Assembly (NCBI GenBank): GCA_029213165.1
Contig: JARGNO010000012.1
Span: 1 to 64,000 of the forward strand
Reading direction: 5' to 3'
Origin: Minwuia sp.
Lineage (GTDB): Bacteria; Pseudomonadota; Alphaproteobacteria; Minwuiales; Minwuiaceae
Length of the DNA stretch: 64,000 nucleotides
Positions 1 through 11,026 of this stretch are shown here, in pieces. A program made the translations under genes and the position numbers. The notes under the pieces were generated by a model. It worked only from the letters and a program-made list of their open reading frames with translations, was not told where the DNA came from and did not search any database. Position 1 is the stretch's first letter. Each line of letters begins with the position of its first letter.

Positions 1-231
1 GACGAAGACGCGCGCGCCCTCGGCCTCCACCACTTCCTCGAACTTCTTCTGCTCCGTGGCGTATTCGACATTGTAGGTCATGCCCGAACAGCCGCCGGTC
101 TTGACGCCGACGCGCACGCCAAGTGCCGTGTCGCCCTTTGCCTCCGCCCGCTGCATCAGCCGCTGCACCTGCTCGGCGGCGCGCGGCGTGACGGTCAGGA
201 TCGGTTTGCCACCCTCGGTCTGGAACATCAT
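1..231 (-). CDS. sufA: SufA/IscA-type Fe-S assembly scaffold or carrier (partial, 3' end outside window)
   Basis: A-type carrier protein that receives Fe-S clusters from the SufBCD scaffold and hands them to apo-enzymes. The first 77 residues are visible: start MMFQTEGGKPILTVT, then the diagnostic GVRVGVKTGGCSGMTY with the first of the three conserved cysteines; the CGC pair near the C-terminus lies beyond the window edge. An AGGAGTGA Shine-Dalgarno precedes the start. It is the last visible gene of the leftward suf operon, 37 bases after the sufT stop. The family could equally be called ErpA or IscA; the operon context favours SufA. Confidence 0.9.
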   Translation of the reverse strand, partial: MMFQTEGGKPILTVTPRAAEQVQRLMQRAEAKGDTALGVRVGVKTGGCSGMTYNVEYATEQKKFEEVVEAEGARVFV

Positions 232-268
232 TTCACTCCTGAACAGGTTGGTCTGGTTTCCGTATCAC

Positions 269-667
269 TCAAAACATGTCGAGGGCGAGACGGGCCTCGT
301 CCGACATGCGCTCCGGTGTCCAGGGCGGTTCGAACACCAGTTGCACGGTAACGAGCCCGGTACCTTCGACGGTGGCCACCGCATCCGCCACCCACTGTGG
401 CAATTCACCGGCCACCGGGCAGGCCGGCGCTGTCAGGGTCATGTCGACCTCCACATCGCCATCCGGCTTGGCCTCCAGCCTGTAGATAAGGCCGAGTTCA
501 TAGATGTCCACCGGGATCTCCGGATCATAGACGGTCTTCATGGCCGCGATCAGCGGCTCGGATCCGAGTTCGCTCAGGCCCTCCCGCTTCTCGCCCGCGT
601 AGGCGACGACGTCCGGGACTTCCATGAAGTCCAGCAGGCTGGGACTCTGATCAGGTGTCATGGTCAT
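269..667 (-). CDS. sufT: SUF system Fe-S assembly protein, MIP18/DUF59 family
   Basis: 132-residue protein of the MIP18 (DUF59) family, implicated in Fe-S cluster maturation. The DUF59 core is visible as MKTVYDPEIPVDIYELGL near residue 42 and the TAPACPVAGELP segment with the conserved cysteine. The N-terminal 40 residues are a poorly conserved extension. A CAGGGG element lies upstream of the chosen ATG; a second ATG two codons in is possible. It sits between sufE and sufA in the same leftward transcript, which supports the SUF role over other DUF59 roles such as phenylacetate oxygenase PaaD. Confidence 0.88.
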   Translation of the reverse strand: MTMTPDQSPSLLDFMEVPDVVAYAGEKREGLSELGSEPLIAAMKTVYDPEIPVDIYELGLIYRLEAKPDGDVEVDMTLTAPACPVAGELPQWVADAVATVEGTGLVTVQLVFEPPWTPERMSDEARLALDMF

Positions 668-703
668 TTCAATTCCCCTGTATGGAGAGCGGATGTCTGG
701 AGG

Positions 704-1132
704 TCAGGCACCGGCGGTTTCACGCGCAACCGGCTGCCCGGCCAGTTTCTGGATCTGTTTCAGCATTGCCATCATGCCGACCTGGCGCTGGAAGGTGAGG
801 GCACCCAGGTTCAGCCGCCGTACGTCATCAAGGCTGATTGCCCGGATTTCCTCCGATGTCAGGCCGCTGAAGGACTGCACCATCATGTGGACCAGCCCCT
901 TCACGATCGCGGCTTCGGAGGCACCCCGGAACCAGTGGCGACCTTCCCTTTCCTCATGCACCAGCCACACCTTGGACATGCAGCCATGCATAAGGTTCGC
1001 GTCGGTCTTCCATTCCTCCGGAAAGTCGCTCGCATCCTGTTTCTTCGCCAGATCGAGCAGGAACTCGAAGCGCATGTCGTCGTCCAGCGCCTCCAGAGCC
1101 TCCGCAAAATCCTCGTATTCCTCACGTGCCAT
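704..1132 (-). CDS. sufE: SufE sulfur acceptor protein
   Basis: Accepts persulfide sulfur from SufS and passes it to SufB; cytoplasmic. 142 residues, the usual SufE length. The acceptor cysteine is in HGCMSKVWLVHE (family form GCQSQVW), and the C-terminal half has the expected FSGLTSEEI and LGALTFQRQVGMMAML helices. It follows sufS by 9 bases and precedes sufT by 36, all leftward, so it is almost certainly co-transcribed and co-regulated with the rest of suf. Confidence 0.95.
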   Translation of the reverse strand: MAREEYEDFAEALEALDDDMRFEFLLDLAKKQDASDFPEEWKTDANLMHGCMSKVWLVHEEREGRHWFRGASEAAIVKGLVHMMVQSFSGLTSEEIRAISLDDVRRLNLGALTFQRQVGMMAMLKQIQKLAGQPVARETAGA

Positions 1133-1141
1133 GGTGTTTCC

Positions 1142-2395
1142 TCAACTCAGCATCTTCTTCGCCTTCTCGATGGCTTCCCCAAGCACATCGATCTCGGCCT
1201 TCGTGTTGTACATGGCCAGCGTCGCGCGGACGGTGCCGATGATCCCCAGCCGGTCCATCAGCGGCTCCGCGCAGTGGTGGCCGACGCGGCAGGCAACGCC
1301 CTGACGGTCCAGCACGGCGGCCACGTCATAGGGGTGCAGCCCGTCCACCAGGAAGGAAATGATGGCCGCCTTGTCCGGCGCGGTGCCGATCAGGCGCATT
1401 CCGTCAATTGCGGACAGCCGCTCATGCGCATAGTCCCGCAGGCCCGCCTCATGTGCGCGAATGGCATCGAAGCCGATGTCTGCGACATAGTTGATGGCGG
1501 CGTGAAGACCGATGGCTTCCACGATGGCTGGAGTCCCGGCCTCGAACCGGTGCGGGGCCTCCTTGAAGGTCGATCCCTTGAAGGAGACCTTGTCGATCAT
1601 GTCGCCACCACCCAGGAACGGGGGCATGCTGTTCAGGATATCCAGCTTGCCATAGAGCACCCCAAGGCCGCTCGGCCCATAGAGCTTGTGGGCGGTGAAA
1701 CCATAGAAATCGGCGTCGATGTCGCGAACGTCGACCGGGCCATGAACGACAGCCTGCGCGCCGTCGAACATCACCCTGGCACCCGCCGCATGGGCCAGCC
1801 GTGCCACTTCCTTCGCCGGGACATTGGTGCCCAGCACGTTGGAGCAATGGGTGATGGAGACCAGCTTCGTGCGGTCGTTCAGCAGTTCGGCGAACCGTTC
1901 GATCCGGAAACTGCCGTCATCCTCCACCGGTGCCACCCGCAACACGACGCCTGTCGCCTCCGCCAGCAACTGCCAGGGCACGATATTGGCGTGATGCTCC
2001 ATCTCGGAGACGATCACTTCATCCCCCGCCTTCAGGAAGGCCCGGCCATAGGCGTGGGCCACCAGGTTGATGGCAGCGGTGACATTGGGGGTGAAGATGA
2101 TCTCGTCAGGGCTGGCGGCATTGAGGAACTGCGCGACGCGGTCCCGCGCCTGTTCGAATGCATCCGTCGTCGCCGCGGACAGGTAATGCGCCCCGCGATG
2201 GACGTTGGAATACTGGTGTTCCATGCAATGGCGCATGGCGTCGATCACCTGGCGCGGCTTCTGCGCACTGGCACCGGAGTCCATGAACACGAGGGGCTTG
2301 CCGTAGACCGTTTCCGAAAGGATCGGAAAATCACGGCGCACCGCCTCCACATCCAGCACGGAACTGTTCGGGCGATCCGAAACGGTATCAGCCAT
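1142..2395 (-). CDS. sufS: SufS cysteine desulfurase (PLP enzyme)
   Basis: Removes sulfur from L-cysteine and transfers it to SufE as persulfide. Group II desulfurase of about 417 residues: PLP lysine in FTAHKLYGPSGLG, active-site cysteine in RVGHHCAEPLM, and the TEMEHHANIVPW-like segment (SEMEHHANIVPW) around the cofactor histidine. The start ATG at 2395 overlaps the sufD stop by 8 bases and has AGGTGGAGGGG upstream within sufD, so translation is probably coupled; the longer frame adds ten residues with no ribosome site. Confidence 0.96.
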   Translation of the reverse strand: MADTVSDRPNSSVLDVEAVRRDFPILSETVYGKPLVFMDSGASAQKPRQVIDAMRHCMEHQYSNVHRGAHYLSAATTDAFEQARDRVAQFLNAASPDEIIFTPNVTAAINLVAHAYGRAFLKAGDEVIVSEMEHHANIVPWQLLAEATGVVLRVAPVEDDGSFRIERFAELLNDRTKLVSITHCSNVLGTNVPAKEVARLAHAAGARVMFDGAQAVVHGPVDVRDIDADFYGFTAHKLYGPSGLGVLYGKLDILNSMPPFLGGGDMIDKVSFKGSTFKEAPHRFEAGTPAIVEAIGLHAAINYVADIGFDAIRAHEAGLRDYAHERLSAIDGMRLIGTAPDKAAIISFLVDGLHPYDVAAVLDRQGVACRVGHHCAEPLMDRLGIIGTVRATLAMYNTKAEIDVLGEAIEKAKKMLS

Positions 2396-3617
2396 GGTCC
2401 GACCCCTCCACCTGCAGGGCGTCATGCACCCGGTCCTTCAGGCGTTCGCGCAGCGCCTCGTCAGCGATGCCGTCGAAGACCTCATCCAGAAAGGCCTGCA
2501 CCAGCAGGTTCTTCGCCGCCGCCGCGTCGATGCCACGGGCGCGCAGATAGAACAGCGCATCCTCGTCGATCTCGCCCGCCGTCGCGCCATGGCTGCAGAC
2601 CACATCGTCGGCATAGATCTCCAGCGCAGGCTTGGAGTCGATCTCTGCCTGCCGCGACAGCAGCAGCGCCTTGTTCAACTGGTGCCCGGCGGTCTTCTGC
2701 GCGTCCTGCATCACCCGGATGCCACCCTGGAAGACGCCGCGGGACCGGTCATCCAGCACGCCCTTGTAGACCTCATGGCTGCTGGTGTTCGGTACCTTGT
2801 GGTCGATGTGGGTGGTGTGATCCAGATGCTGCTGCCCACGACCGGCATAGGCCCCTAGCAGGCGCACGGAACTGCCCTGGCCGTTCAGCGCCACATGCAC
2901 CTCGTCCCGTGCCAGCCGGGAACCGACGGACAGCACGAAGCGTTCACAGCTCGCATCACGCCCGATCTCCAGGGCGCAATCCGACAGATGAAATGCCGCG
3001 TCGCTCTCGTCCTGCAGTTTCACGTGACGCAGCCGCGCGCCATCGGCCAGCCGCACATCGGTGGCCAGGGTCGCGGCGTAGGCGTTGCTGCCCAGGTGAT
3101 GCTCCACCACGGTCAGCGCGCTGTTGGCGCCAAGTTCCATCTCCAGCGTGAAATGGTGACCGTCCGGCCGGCTGCCGGTGCCGATGAAGACAAGCTCCAG
3201 CGCCTGCGCCGGAGCCGCGTTTGCCTCCAGCACGATGCGCAGGCCATCGTCCGCCATGGCGATGCTGAGGTCGCGCAGGGCACGGTTGCCAGCGGTGCCC
3301 GACTGCAGACCGCTGCCCCGGCTGAGGCTCAGGCCGCCGATACCGGTGCCGGAAGCTTCGCCGTCAACGCGACCATCGATGATCACCACCCGATATGCGC
3401 CATCCACCAGCCTTCCGGGAAGGTCGGGGGTGCTGTCGTTCGCAGGTTCCGCCCGCGCGTCCAGAAACTGCGCCAGCGGTCGCAGGTTGGTGAACTTCCA
3501 GGCTTCCTGTCCGGGTGTCGGCAGGCCCGCCGCCCGGAACCGGTCCCGGGCCGCGGTCCGGTCGGCATCAGCCTCGGCGCTGAACCGTTCCAGAAGGATC
3601 TCGGCTGTACTGTCCAT
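2388..3617 (-). CDS. sufD: SufD Fe-S scaffold subunit
   Basis: Beta-helical SufB paralog that forms the SufBC2D scaffold. About 409 residues. The C-terminal half shows the family signature DHKVPNTSSHEVYKGV and the block IDSKPALEIYADDVVCSHGA near the end, including the histidine used in cluster formation. The N-terminal part (GQEAWKFTNLRPL) is typical of SufD. The ATG at 3617 lies 7 bases after the sufC stop, with GAGGCAG upstream; the upstream in-frame ATG would overlap sufC and adds 13 unconserved residues. Confidence 0.95.
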   Translation of the reverse strand: MDSTAEILLERFSAEADADRTAARDRFRAAGLPTPGQEAWKFTNLRPLAQFLDARAEPANDSTPDLPGRLVDGAYRVVIIDGRVDGEASGTGIGGLSLSRGSGLQSGTAGNRALRDLSIAMADDGLRIVLEANAAPAQALELVFIGTGSRPDGHHFTLEMELGANSALTVVEHHLGSNAYAATLATDVRLADGARLRHVKLQDESDAAFHLSDCALEIGRDASCERFVLSVGSRLARDEVHVALNGQGSSVRLLGAYAGRGQQHLDHTTHIDHKVPNTSSHEVYKGVLDDRSRGVFQGGIRVMQDAQKTAGHQLNKALLLSRQAEIDSKPALEIYADDVVCSHGATAGEIDEDALFYLRARGIDAAAAKNLLVQAFLDEVFDGIADEALRERLKDRVHDALQVEGSDHG

Positions 3618-3624
3618 GTCTGCC

Positions 3625-4377
<753 letters not shown>

Positions 4378-4435
4378 GTTGTCGCCTTCGGCTTGTCTGT
4401 CTGTTTCTTGGTGTGGATCGGTGTCGGCCGTCGCC

Positions 4436-5905
<1,470 letters not shown>

Positions 5906-5908
5906 GCG

Positions 5909-6400
5909 TCAGGCCCCCCTTGAGGTGCTGGTTGAGTGACTGTAGGCCGGACGGGACGCGTCCGGCACGGGGAATTCCATGGGTGTCAGGGCCATGTCGG
6001 CCAGGGTCACGCGGCACAGTGCGGATCGGATTGCCTCGTTTACCCGGTTCCAGTTGCCGCGCATCCCGCAAAGGCTTTCCACGTTGCAACTGTCATCTGC
6101 GCCATCGACGCAGGCGGTCAGCGCGATGGGGCCGTCCAGCGCCTGCACGATCTCGGCAATGGAAATCTGTTCCGGCATCCGCTCGATGACGTATCCGCCC
6201 TGCGCGCCACGTACGGAGCGCAGCAGCCCTGCACGGGCCAGGGACTTCAGCACCTTGGCCACGGTCGGCTGCGGTACGCCGGTATCATCGGAAAGCCGGG
6301 TGGCCGTGAACAGCACATCTGCCGTCGCGGTTTCGCTGACCTGGCCCATGTGGACCATCATCACCACCGCATAATCCGTCAGCTTGCTCAGTCGCATCAT
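5909..6400 (-). CDS. Rrf2-family Fe-S responsive regulator of the suf operon (SufR/IscR-like)
   Basis: Winged-helix Rrf2 protein of 163 residues, matching the class of SUF operon regulators found in alphaproteobacteria. The N-terminus MRLSKLTDYAVVMMVHM and the recognition helix region PQPTVAKVLKSLARAGLL are typical. Three cysteines that could hold a cluster are present as C-x7-C-x5-C (TACVDGADDSCNVESLCG), a spacing close to IscR. First gene of the suf operon; a palindrome overlapping the presumed start point of transcription suggests self-repression and control of suf by cluster status. ATG at 6400 or 6397 are both possible. It could be called IscR or SufR; the cyanobacterial SufR is a different family. 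Confidence 0.93.
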   Translation of the reverse strand: MMRLSKLTDYAVVMMVHMGQVSETATADVLFTATRLSDDTGVPQPTVAKVLKSLARAGLLRSVRGAQGGYVIERMPEQISIAEIVQALDGPIALTACVDGADDSCNVESLCGMRGNWNRVNEAIRSALCRVTLADMALTPMEFPVPDASRPAYSHSTSTSRGA

Positions 6401-6428
6401 CAGTCCATCTGCCCCTGTGCCATGAAAC

Positions 6429-6445
6429 AGGACTTCATTGGTCCT
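6429..6445. promoter_or_regulatory. 17-bp palindromic operator candidate of the suf operon
   Basis: Perfect inverted repeat AGGAC-N7-GTCCT located between the Rrf2 regulator gene start and the predicted -10 box, so it would cover the transcription start. The most likely ligand is the Rrf2 protein encoded 28 bases downstream. Size and position fit a repressor site, but the sequence is not the E. coli IscR consensus. Confidence 0.6.
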
Positions 6446-6446
6446 C

Positions 6447-6474
6447 TATCTATCGGAAGCCAGCGATAAATCAA
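6447..6474 (-). promoter_or_regulatory. suf operon promoter candidate
   Basis: On the minus strand a -35 like TTGATT (6469-6474) is followed after 16 bases by TAGATA (6447-6452). It is the only plausible sigma-70 pair in the short region between the regulator gene and the cupin gene. The predicted start falls inside the AGGAC-N7-GTCCT palindrome. Confidence 0.5.
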
Positions 6475-6501
6475 GACCGGAGCGGTACGGATTGAGTTGT
6501 T

Positions 6502-6957
6502 TCAGGCTGCGGCGCGGGCCTGCTGCTTTGCCAGACCACGGCGGAAATCATCCAGCGTGATGATGCGGTCGATGTTGCCGTCGGTGTCCAGGATCTCGTA
6601 GACGACGCCGTCCACGGCGGTCATCTGCAGCAGGATCGTGGCACCGTTCTCGCCGCCGCCCTCGATATGCGTCTCATCGCCATTGTTGGTTCCGAAACCG
6701 GCGGAGGCTCGGGAGGTATGCGGATCACCATGGTCGATCCGCGGTTCGAACAGGCGGTGCTCCCCCTCGATCACCAGCGTCTTGGTCGGCCCGACATGGC
6801 GGTGCGGCACACATTCCGCGTGCGAATCGAACTTCATCAGCATGTCCACCACCTGCGTGCGTTCATCCACCGACAGCAGGTGATAATAGAGACCTTCGAA
6901 CCCCGCGAAGGGACGCCACGGGATCTCCCCGTTTCCGAATTCGGTTGCATTGGCCAT
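6502..6957 (-). CDS. Cupin-domain protein, function unknown
   Basis: About 151 residues from MANATEFGNGEIPWRPF. A single cupin barrel is indicated by MKFDSHAECVPHRHVGPT, with HRH as likely metal ligands, then LVIEGEHRLFEP and a second acidic/histidine patch GDETHIEGGGENG. Proteins of this kind include ChrR-like sensors and small dioxygenases, but nothing here decides the substrate. It is read leftward toward the suf operon, with its stop about 100 bases from the Rrf2 gene start, and may be a single gene transcribed separately from suf. Confidence 0.75.
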   Translation of the reverse strand: MANATEFGNGEIPWRPFAGFEGLYYHLLSVDERTQVVDMLMKFDSHAECVPHRHVGPTKTLVIEGEHRLFEPRIDHGDPHTSRASAGFGTNNGDETHIEGGGENGATILLQMTAVDGVVYEILDTDGNIDRIITLDDFRRGLAKQQARAAA

Positions 6958-7091
6958 CACGTTCTCCCCCTTTGGTGTTGGTCCAGTCCAGCAAATCCTG
7001 CCGTAAGTCCTGGTGCAGATGCAATGACGGGAACGGAGTGAAACCGCTCTGACTGCATACGGCGCTTGCTTGCACCTTTGCAGTGCGTTCA

Positions 7092-7129
7092 GCCCCGATC
7101 ATCCGTCGGGGCAGGCCGGTCAATTGACC
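7092..7129. other. Hairpin and perfect palindrome downstream of glnD
   Basis: GCCCCGA-7-TCGGGGC (7092-7112) forms a 7-bp GC-rich stem, followed six bases on by the perfect 12-bp palindrome GGTCAATTGACC (7118-7129). Both lie just after the glnD stop and before the cupin gene. No T-run follows on either strand, so a simple intrinsic terminator is not clear; the palindrome could be an operator for the cupin gene. Confidence 0.4.
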
Positions 7130-7136
7130 CATCCGG

Positions 7137-9962
7137 CTAACCCTTTGCCGTCTTCTGCGCCTTTGGTGCCGGCTTTGCGGTCGCTGCCGTCGCCTTCGCC
7201 GGTTTCACAGCCGCCGGTTTCGCAGCCGCCGTTGCCGCCGCCGGCTGGATCGCCTCGATCAGGCGCTGGCGGATGCGGTCGTGGCGGTTGGGGTCGTCGA
7301 TCTTGAGACCGAACATGTCGCGGACATAGAACACGTCCACGGCGCGCTCGCCATAGGTGGCGATGCGGGCGCGTCCGACGTTCAGGGACAGGTTGAACAG
7401 CGCCCAGGCCACGTCGTGGATGAAGCCGGGACGGTCGCGGCCATTGACCTCGATCACCGTCCAGGTATTGGAGATGTTGTTGTCGATCAGGACCACCGGC
7501 TCGACCTTGAAGACACGGGTCCGCTCCGAATAGCCCGGCTTGCGACCGGCGATCACGCCACGCGGCCTGACCTCGCCCGCCAGCGTCCGGGCGACCGCGT
7601 CACGCAGCTTGTCGAGCCGTTGCGGATCGGACAGGGCGTTCTCGTCCATGTCCTGCACGAGGAAGGTGTCCACCGCCATGCCGTCATGGGTGGTGGAGAT
7701 GCGGGCATCAACGATGTTCACACGGGCAACGGCCATGGCCCCGGCGATGCGGCTGAACAGGCCCGGATGGTCGGCGGCATAGACCAGGATCTCTGTCATG
7801 GCCTTGAACTGGTCGGAGCGGGTGGCGATGGCCAGTTGCTCCTTGCTCTGGTCCGCCGTGCGCATGACCTCGGCGTGCCAGGCCTGCGTATCGGTATCGA
7901 TGCCCAGCCAGTAGCCGTCGTAGAAACGCTCCGTATGTGCTTCCAGTTCGTCCGTCGGCCAGGCGTCGAGAACTTCTGCCAGGGCTTCCTTGGCGGCGGC
8001 AACCCTTTGCTTCGGACCCCTGGCGCGCATGTCGCCGGACAGTGCTTCCTCCGCCCGGTAATACAGGTCGCGCAGCAACTGGCCCTTCCAGCCGTTCCAG
8101 ACGCCGGGACCGACGGCGCGAATGTCGGCGACGGTCAGGATAAGCAGCAGGCGCAGCCGTTCGGGGCTCTGCACGATCTCGACGAAGTCCTGGATGGTCT
8201 TGGCGTCAGACAGGTCACGCTTGAACGCGGTCGCAGACATCAGCAGGTGGGCGCGCACCAGCCAGGCCACCATCTCGGTCTCGCCTGCGCTGAAGCCCAT
8301 GCGCTTGCAGAGTTTCAGGGCCACCTTTTCGCCCAGCACCGAATGGTCGCCGCCGCGCCCCTTGGCAATGTCGTGCAGGAACACCGCCATGTAGAGCACT
8401 TCACGCGACAGCACCTGATGCACGATCTCATGGCTCAGCGGATGGTCTTCGGCCAGTTCCCCCTGCTCGATCTTCCAGACCAGCCCGACCGCGCGCAGCG
8501 TGTGCTCGTCCACCGTGTAGTGGTGGTACATGTCGTGCTGGGTCTGCGCCACGACCCGGCCGAAATCCGTGATGAACTGGCCAAGGATGCCGGCCTCGCT
8601 CATCCGCCGCAGATGGACCTCGGGTTCCTTGCGGGAGGTCATGATGTCCAGGAAGCAGCGGTTGGCCGCGGGATCGTTGCGGACGGCGCGATTGATCTTC
8701 TTGCGGTGGCGGCGCAGCAGCCGGTGGGCGTCGGGGTGGATGTCCAGATCGTTCGCCTGTGCCACCTGGAAGATGCGCAGCATGGCTGCCGGATCCTCGG
8801 CGAACATCTCGTCATCCCCGACATTCAGCCAGCTGCCTTCCGCAACGAAGCCGTCGATCTGTTTCGTGCGCAGGCCGAAGCGGGGCAGGCGGAACAGCGG
8901 CTTCTTCTGATTCTCCGCCTCGATGGAGGAGCAGATGACCCGCGTCAGGTCGCCAATGTCCCGCGCCACCAGATAGTAGTGTTTCATGAACCGCTCGATG
9001 GCCTGTGTCCCGGCATGGTCGGTATAGCCGAGACGCGATGCCAGTTCGGTCTGCACATCGAAGGTCAGGCGTTCCTCCGGCCGGTTGGTCAGCAGGTGCA
9101 GGTGAAAGCGTACCGACCAGAGAAAGCGCTCGGCCTTGACGAAGCGCCGGTACTCGGCGGCGGTCATGATGCCCCGCTCCACCAGGTCGCCGACATCTGA
9201 TACGCGATAGACGTATTTGGCGATCCAGGTCAGCGTGTGCAGGTCACGCATCCCGCCCTTGCCTTCCTTCAGGTTGGGTTCGTTCACATAGCGGGAGTCA
9301 CCGAAGCGCTGATGCCGCTCGTCGCGTTCCGCCAGTTTCATCTCGACATATTCGGTGCCGCTGCCCTGAACCACCTCGCGGCCAAAGCGCCGCTGCAGTT
9401 CCAGGAACAGGTTCTGGTCGCCGAAGATGAAACGGGCCTCCAGCAGTGCGGTGCGGATGGTCGTGTCCTGCTTCGACAGGCGGATGCAGTCGTCGATGGT
9501 GCGTGTCGAATGTCCGACCTTCAGCTTCAGGTCCCAGAGCATGTACAGCATGTATTCGATCATGCTCTCCGACCAGGCGGTCTGCTTGTAGGGCAGCAGG
9601 AACAGCAGATCCACGTCCGACTGCGGTGCCATCTGGCCCCGGCCATAGCCACCGACCGCGACAATCGACATCTGTTCGCCGTCGGTGGGGTTGGCGGCAT
9701 GAAACACGTCGTTCAGGGCATGGTCGTAGAGCAGGCGGATGACCTGATCGACCAGGAACGCCATGGCCCGTGCCGACAGGTCACCGGCCTCGCCCTCCCG
9801 GAAACGCTGCTCGATGGCCGCGCGGCCTTCCTCCATCGCCTCGCGCAGTTCGGCGAAGACGGCATTGCGCAGATCCACCTCCTGCTTCTCGGCCAGGGAG
9901 GCGATGCGTGTGCCCACGGCACGGCGGTCAATGATCTGTCGGCGATTGCGAACCTGTTCCAT
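7137..9962 (-). CDS. glnD: [Protein-PII] uridylyltransferase / uridylyl-removing enzyme GlnD
   Basis: Nitrogen sensor that uridylylates PII proteins when glutamine is low and removes UMP when it is high. About 941 residues. Order: nucleotidyltransferase with GGYGRGQMAPQSDVDLLF near residue 105, GlnE/D helper domain, HD phosphohydrolase with HDIAKGRGGDHS near residue 510, then two ACT domains (ILVYAADHPGLFSRIAGAMA and VIEVNGRDRPGFIHDVAWAL). The C-terminal 35 residues are an Ala/Lys/Pro-rich tail unlike the family core. Start at 9962 is chosen; an ATG four codons upstream is also open and neither has a strong ribosome site. Confidence 0.96.
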   Translation of the reverse strand: MEQVRNRRQIIDRRAVGTRIASLAEKQEVDLRNAVFAELREAMEEGRAAIEQRFREGEAGDLSARAMAFLVDQVIRLLYDHALNDVFHAANPTDGEQMSIVAVGGYGRGQMAPQSDVDLLFLLPYKQTAWSESMIEYMLYMLWDLKLKVGHSTRTIDDCIRLSKQDTTIRTALLEARFIFGDQNLFLELQRRFGREVVQGSGTEYVEMKLAERDERHQRFGDSRYVNEPNLKEGKGGMRDLHTLTWIAKYVYRVSDVGDLVERGIMTAAEYRRFVKAERFLWSVRFHLHLLTNRPEERLTFDVQTELASRLGYTDHAGTQAIERFMKHYYLVARDIGDLTRVICSSIEAENQKKPLFRLPRFGLRTKQIDGFVAEGSWLNVGDDEMFAEDPAAMLRIFQVAQANDLDIHPDAHRLLRRHRKKINRAVRNDPAANRCFLDIMTSRKEPEVHLRRMSEAGILGQFITDFGRVVAQTQHDMYHHYTVDEHTLRAVGLVWKIEQGELAEDHPLSHEIVHQVLSREVLYMAVFLHDIAKGRGGDHSVLGEKVALKLCKRMGFSAGETEMVAWLVRAHLLMSATAFKRDLSDAKTIQDFVEIVQSPERLRLLLILTVADIRAVGPGVWNGWKGQLLRDLYYRAEEALSGDMRARGPKQRVAAAKEALAEVLDAWPTDELEAHTERFYDGYWLGIDTDTQAWHAEVMRTADQSKEQLAIATRSDQFKAMTEILVYAADHPGLFSRIAGAMAVARVNIVDARISTTHDGMAVDTFLVQDMDENALSDPQRLDKLRDAVARTLAGEVRPRGVIAGRKPGYSERTRVFKVEPVVLIDNNISNTWTVIEVNGRDRPGFIHDVAWALFNLSLNVGRARIATYGERAVDVFYVRDMFGLKIDDPNRHDRIRQRLIEAIQPAAATAAAKPAAVKPAKATAATAKPAPKAQKTAKG

Positions 9963-10024
9963 GCGTCGCAACATACAGCAACATTCATGCAGACCAAATG
10001 ACTGCGAACCGGGGAGGGTGAGCC

Positions 10025-10969
10025 ATGTCGATGACGCTGAACGAGGGGATGAAGCTTGGGTTCATGGCGCGGATGGCGACGCGCGCCGATGCGGTTGCCG
10101 CGGTGGACCTGGCGGAGGGCAACGGCTTCGACTCGCTCTGGCTGGGCGATCATCTGGTCTTTGCCGTGCCGATCCTCGACCCCCTGATCCAGCTTGCCCA
10201 GGCGGCGGCCCTGTCCGACAAGCTGACCGTGGCGACGGGTGTCTACCTGCTGGCGTTGCGCCATCCCACGCCAACCGCGAAGATGGCGGCAACGCTGGAC
10301 CACATCTCCGGCGGACGCTTCATCTTCGGCACCGGTGTCGGGGGCGAGTTTCCCGGCGAGTTCGCCGCCGCCGGCGTCCCGCACAAGGAACGCGGCTCCC
10401 GCACCTCCGAGTCCATCGAAGTCATCCGCAAGCTCTGGTCAGGCGAGAAGATCACCCACAAGGGCCGCCATTTCGAACTGCCGCCGACCCAGATGCTGCC
10501 TGCTCCGGTGCAGGCCGGTGGCCCGCCGATCTGGGTTGGCGGTCGGTCGCCCGCCGCACTCCGCCGAGCCGCGACCCTCTCCGACGGCTGGATTTCCTAC
10601 GTGGTGACGCCGGAAATGTTCGCCGAGTCGCTGGCCACCATCCAGGCCAACATGGCAGAGGCCGGGCGCAGCGTTGACGGCTTCGGTACCGGGCACCTGC
10701 TGTTCTTCCGCATCGACGACGACTTCGACACCGCCTGGGACAAGGCCACCGATCACCTGTCGACCCGCTACGCCATGGACTTCCGCAAGCCCGCGAAACG
10801 CTACGCCGCGCTCGGCACACCGGAACAGGTGGCGGAGAGCATACGGAAGTTCCACGCGGCAGGCGTCCGCCACCTGGTGCTCGACCCCACCGGCCCGCTG
10901 GACGAAAGCAACGCCCAGCTGCAGCGCTTCGCGACGGAGGTGAGACCACTGCTGGCGGACTTGTTGTGA
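10025..10969 (+). CDS. LLM-class flavin-dependent oxidoreductase (luciferase-like monooxygenase family)
   Basis: 314-residue bacterial-luciferase-like TIM barrel, FMN- or F420-using. Family features: FDSLWLGDHLVF near residue 38, GRFIFGTGVGGEFPGEF near residue 98, and PPIWVGGRSPAALRRAATLSD near residue 160, a cofactor-binding stretch. A GGGGAGGGTG ribosome site lies just before the ATG. Divergent from glnD with only about 60 bases between them, and convergent with the DUF1223 gene. The substrate cannot be told from sequence; related proteins oxidise small aliphatics, sulfonates or F420 substrates. Confidence 0.88.
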   Translation: MSMTLNEGMKLGFMARMATRADAVAAVDLAEGNGFDSLWLGDHLVFAVPILDPLIQLAQAAALSDKLTVATGVYLLALRHPTPTAKMAATLDHISGGRFIFGTGVGGEFPGEFAAAGVPHKERGSRTSESIEVIRKLWSGEKITHKGRHFELPPTQMLPAPVQAGGPPIWVGGRSPAALRRAATLSDGWISYVVTPEMFAESLATIQANMAEAGRSVDGFGTGHLLFFRIDDDFDTAWDKATDHLSTRYAMDFRKPAKRYAALGTPEQVAESIRKFHAAGVRHLVLDPTGPLDESNAQLQRFATEVRPLLADLL

Positions 10970-11026
10970 GGTCTGACCAAGAGTCGATCAGCGGGCCGGT
11001 GCGATTCCCTCAATCGATGGAACGGC

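Noticed and set aside
80-3151. 1023-codon open frame on the plus strand
   Set aside because: It runs antisense to sufT, sufE, sufS and sufD, whose products carry all family motifs; such long shadows are expected at high GC. The same holds for the long plus-strand frames over glnD, acnA, sufB and trpCD and the minus-strand frame over comEC.
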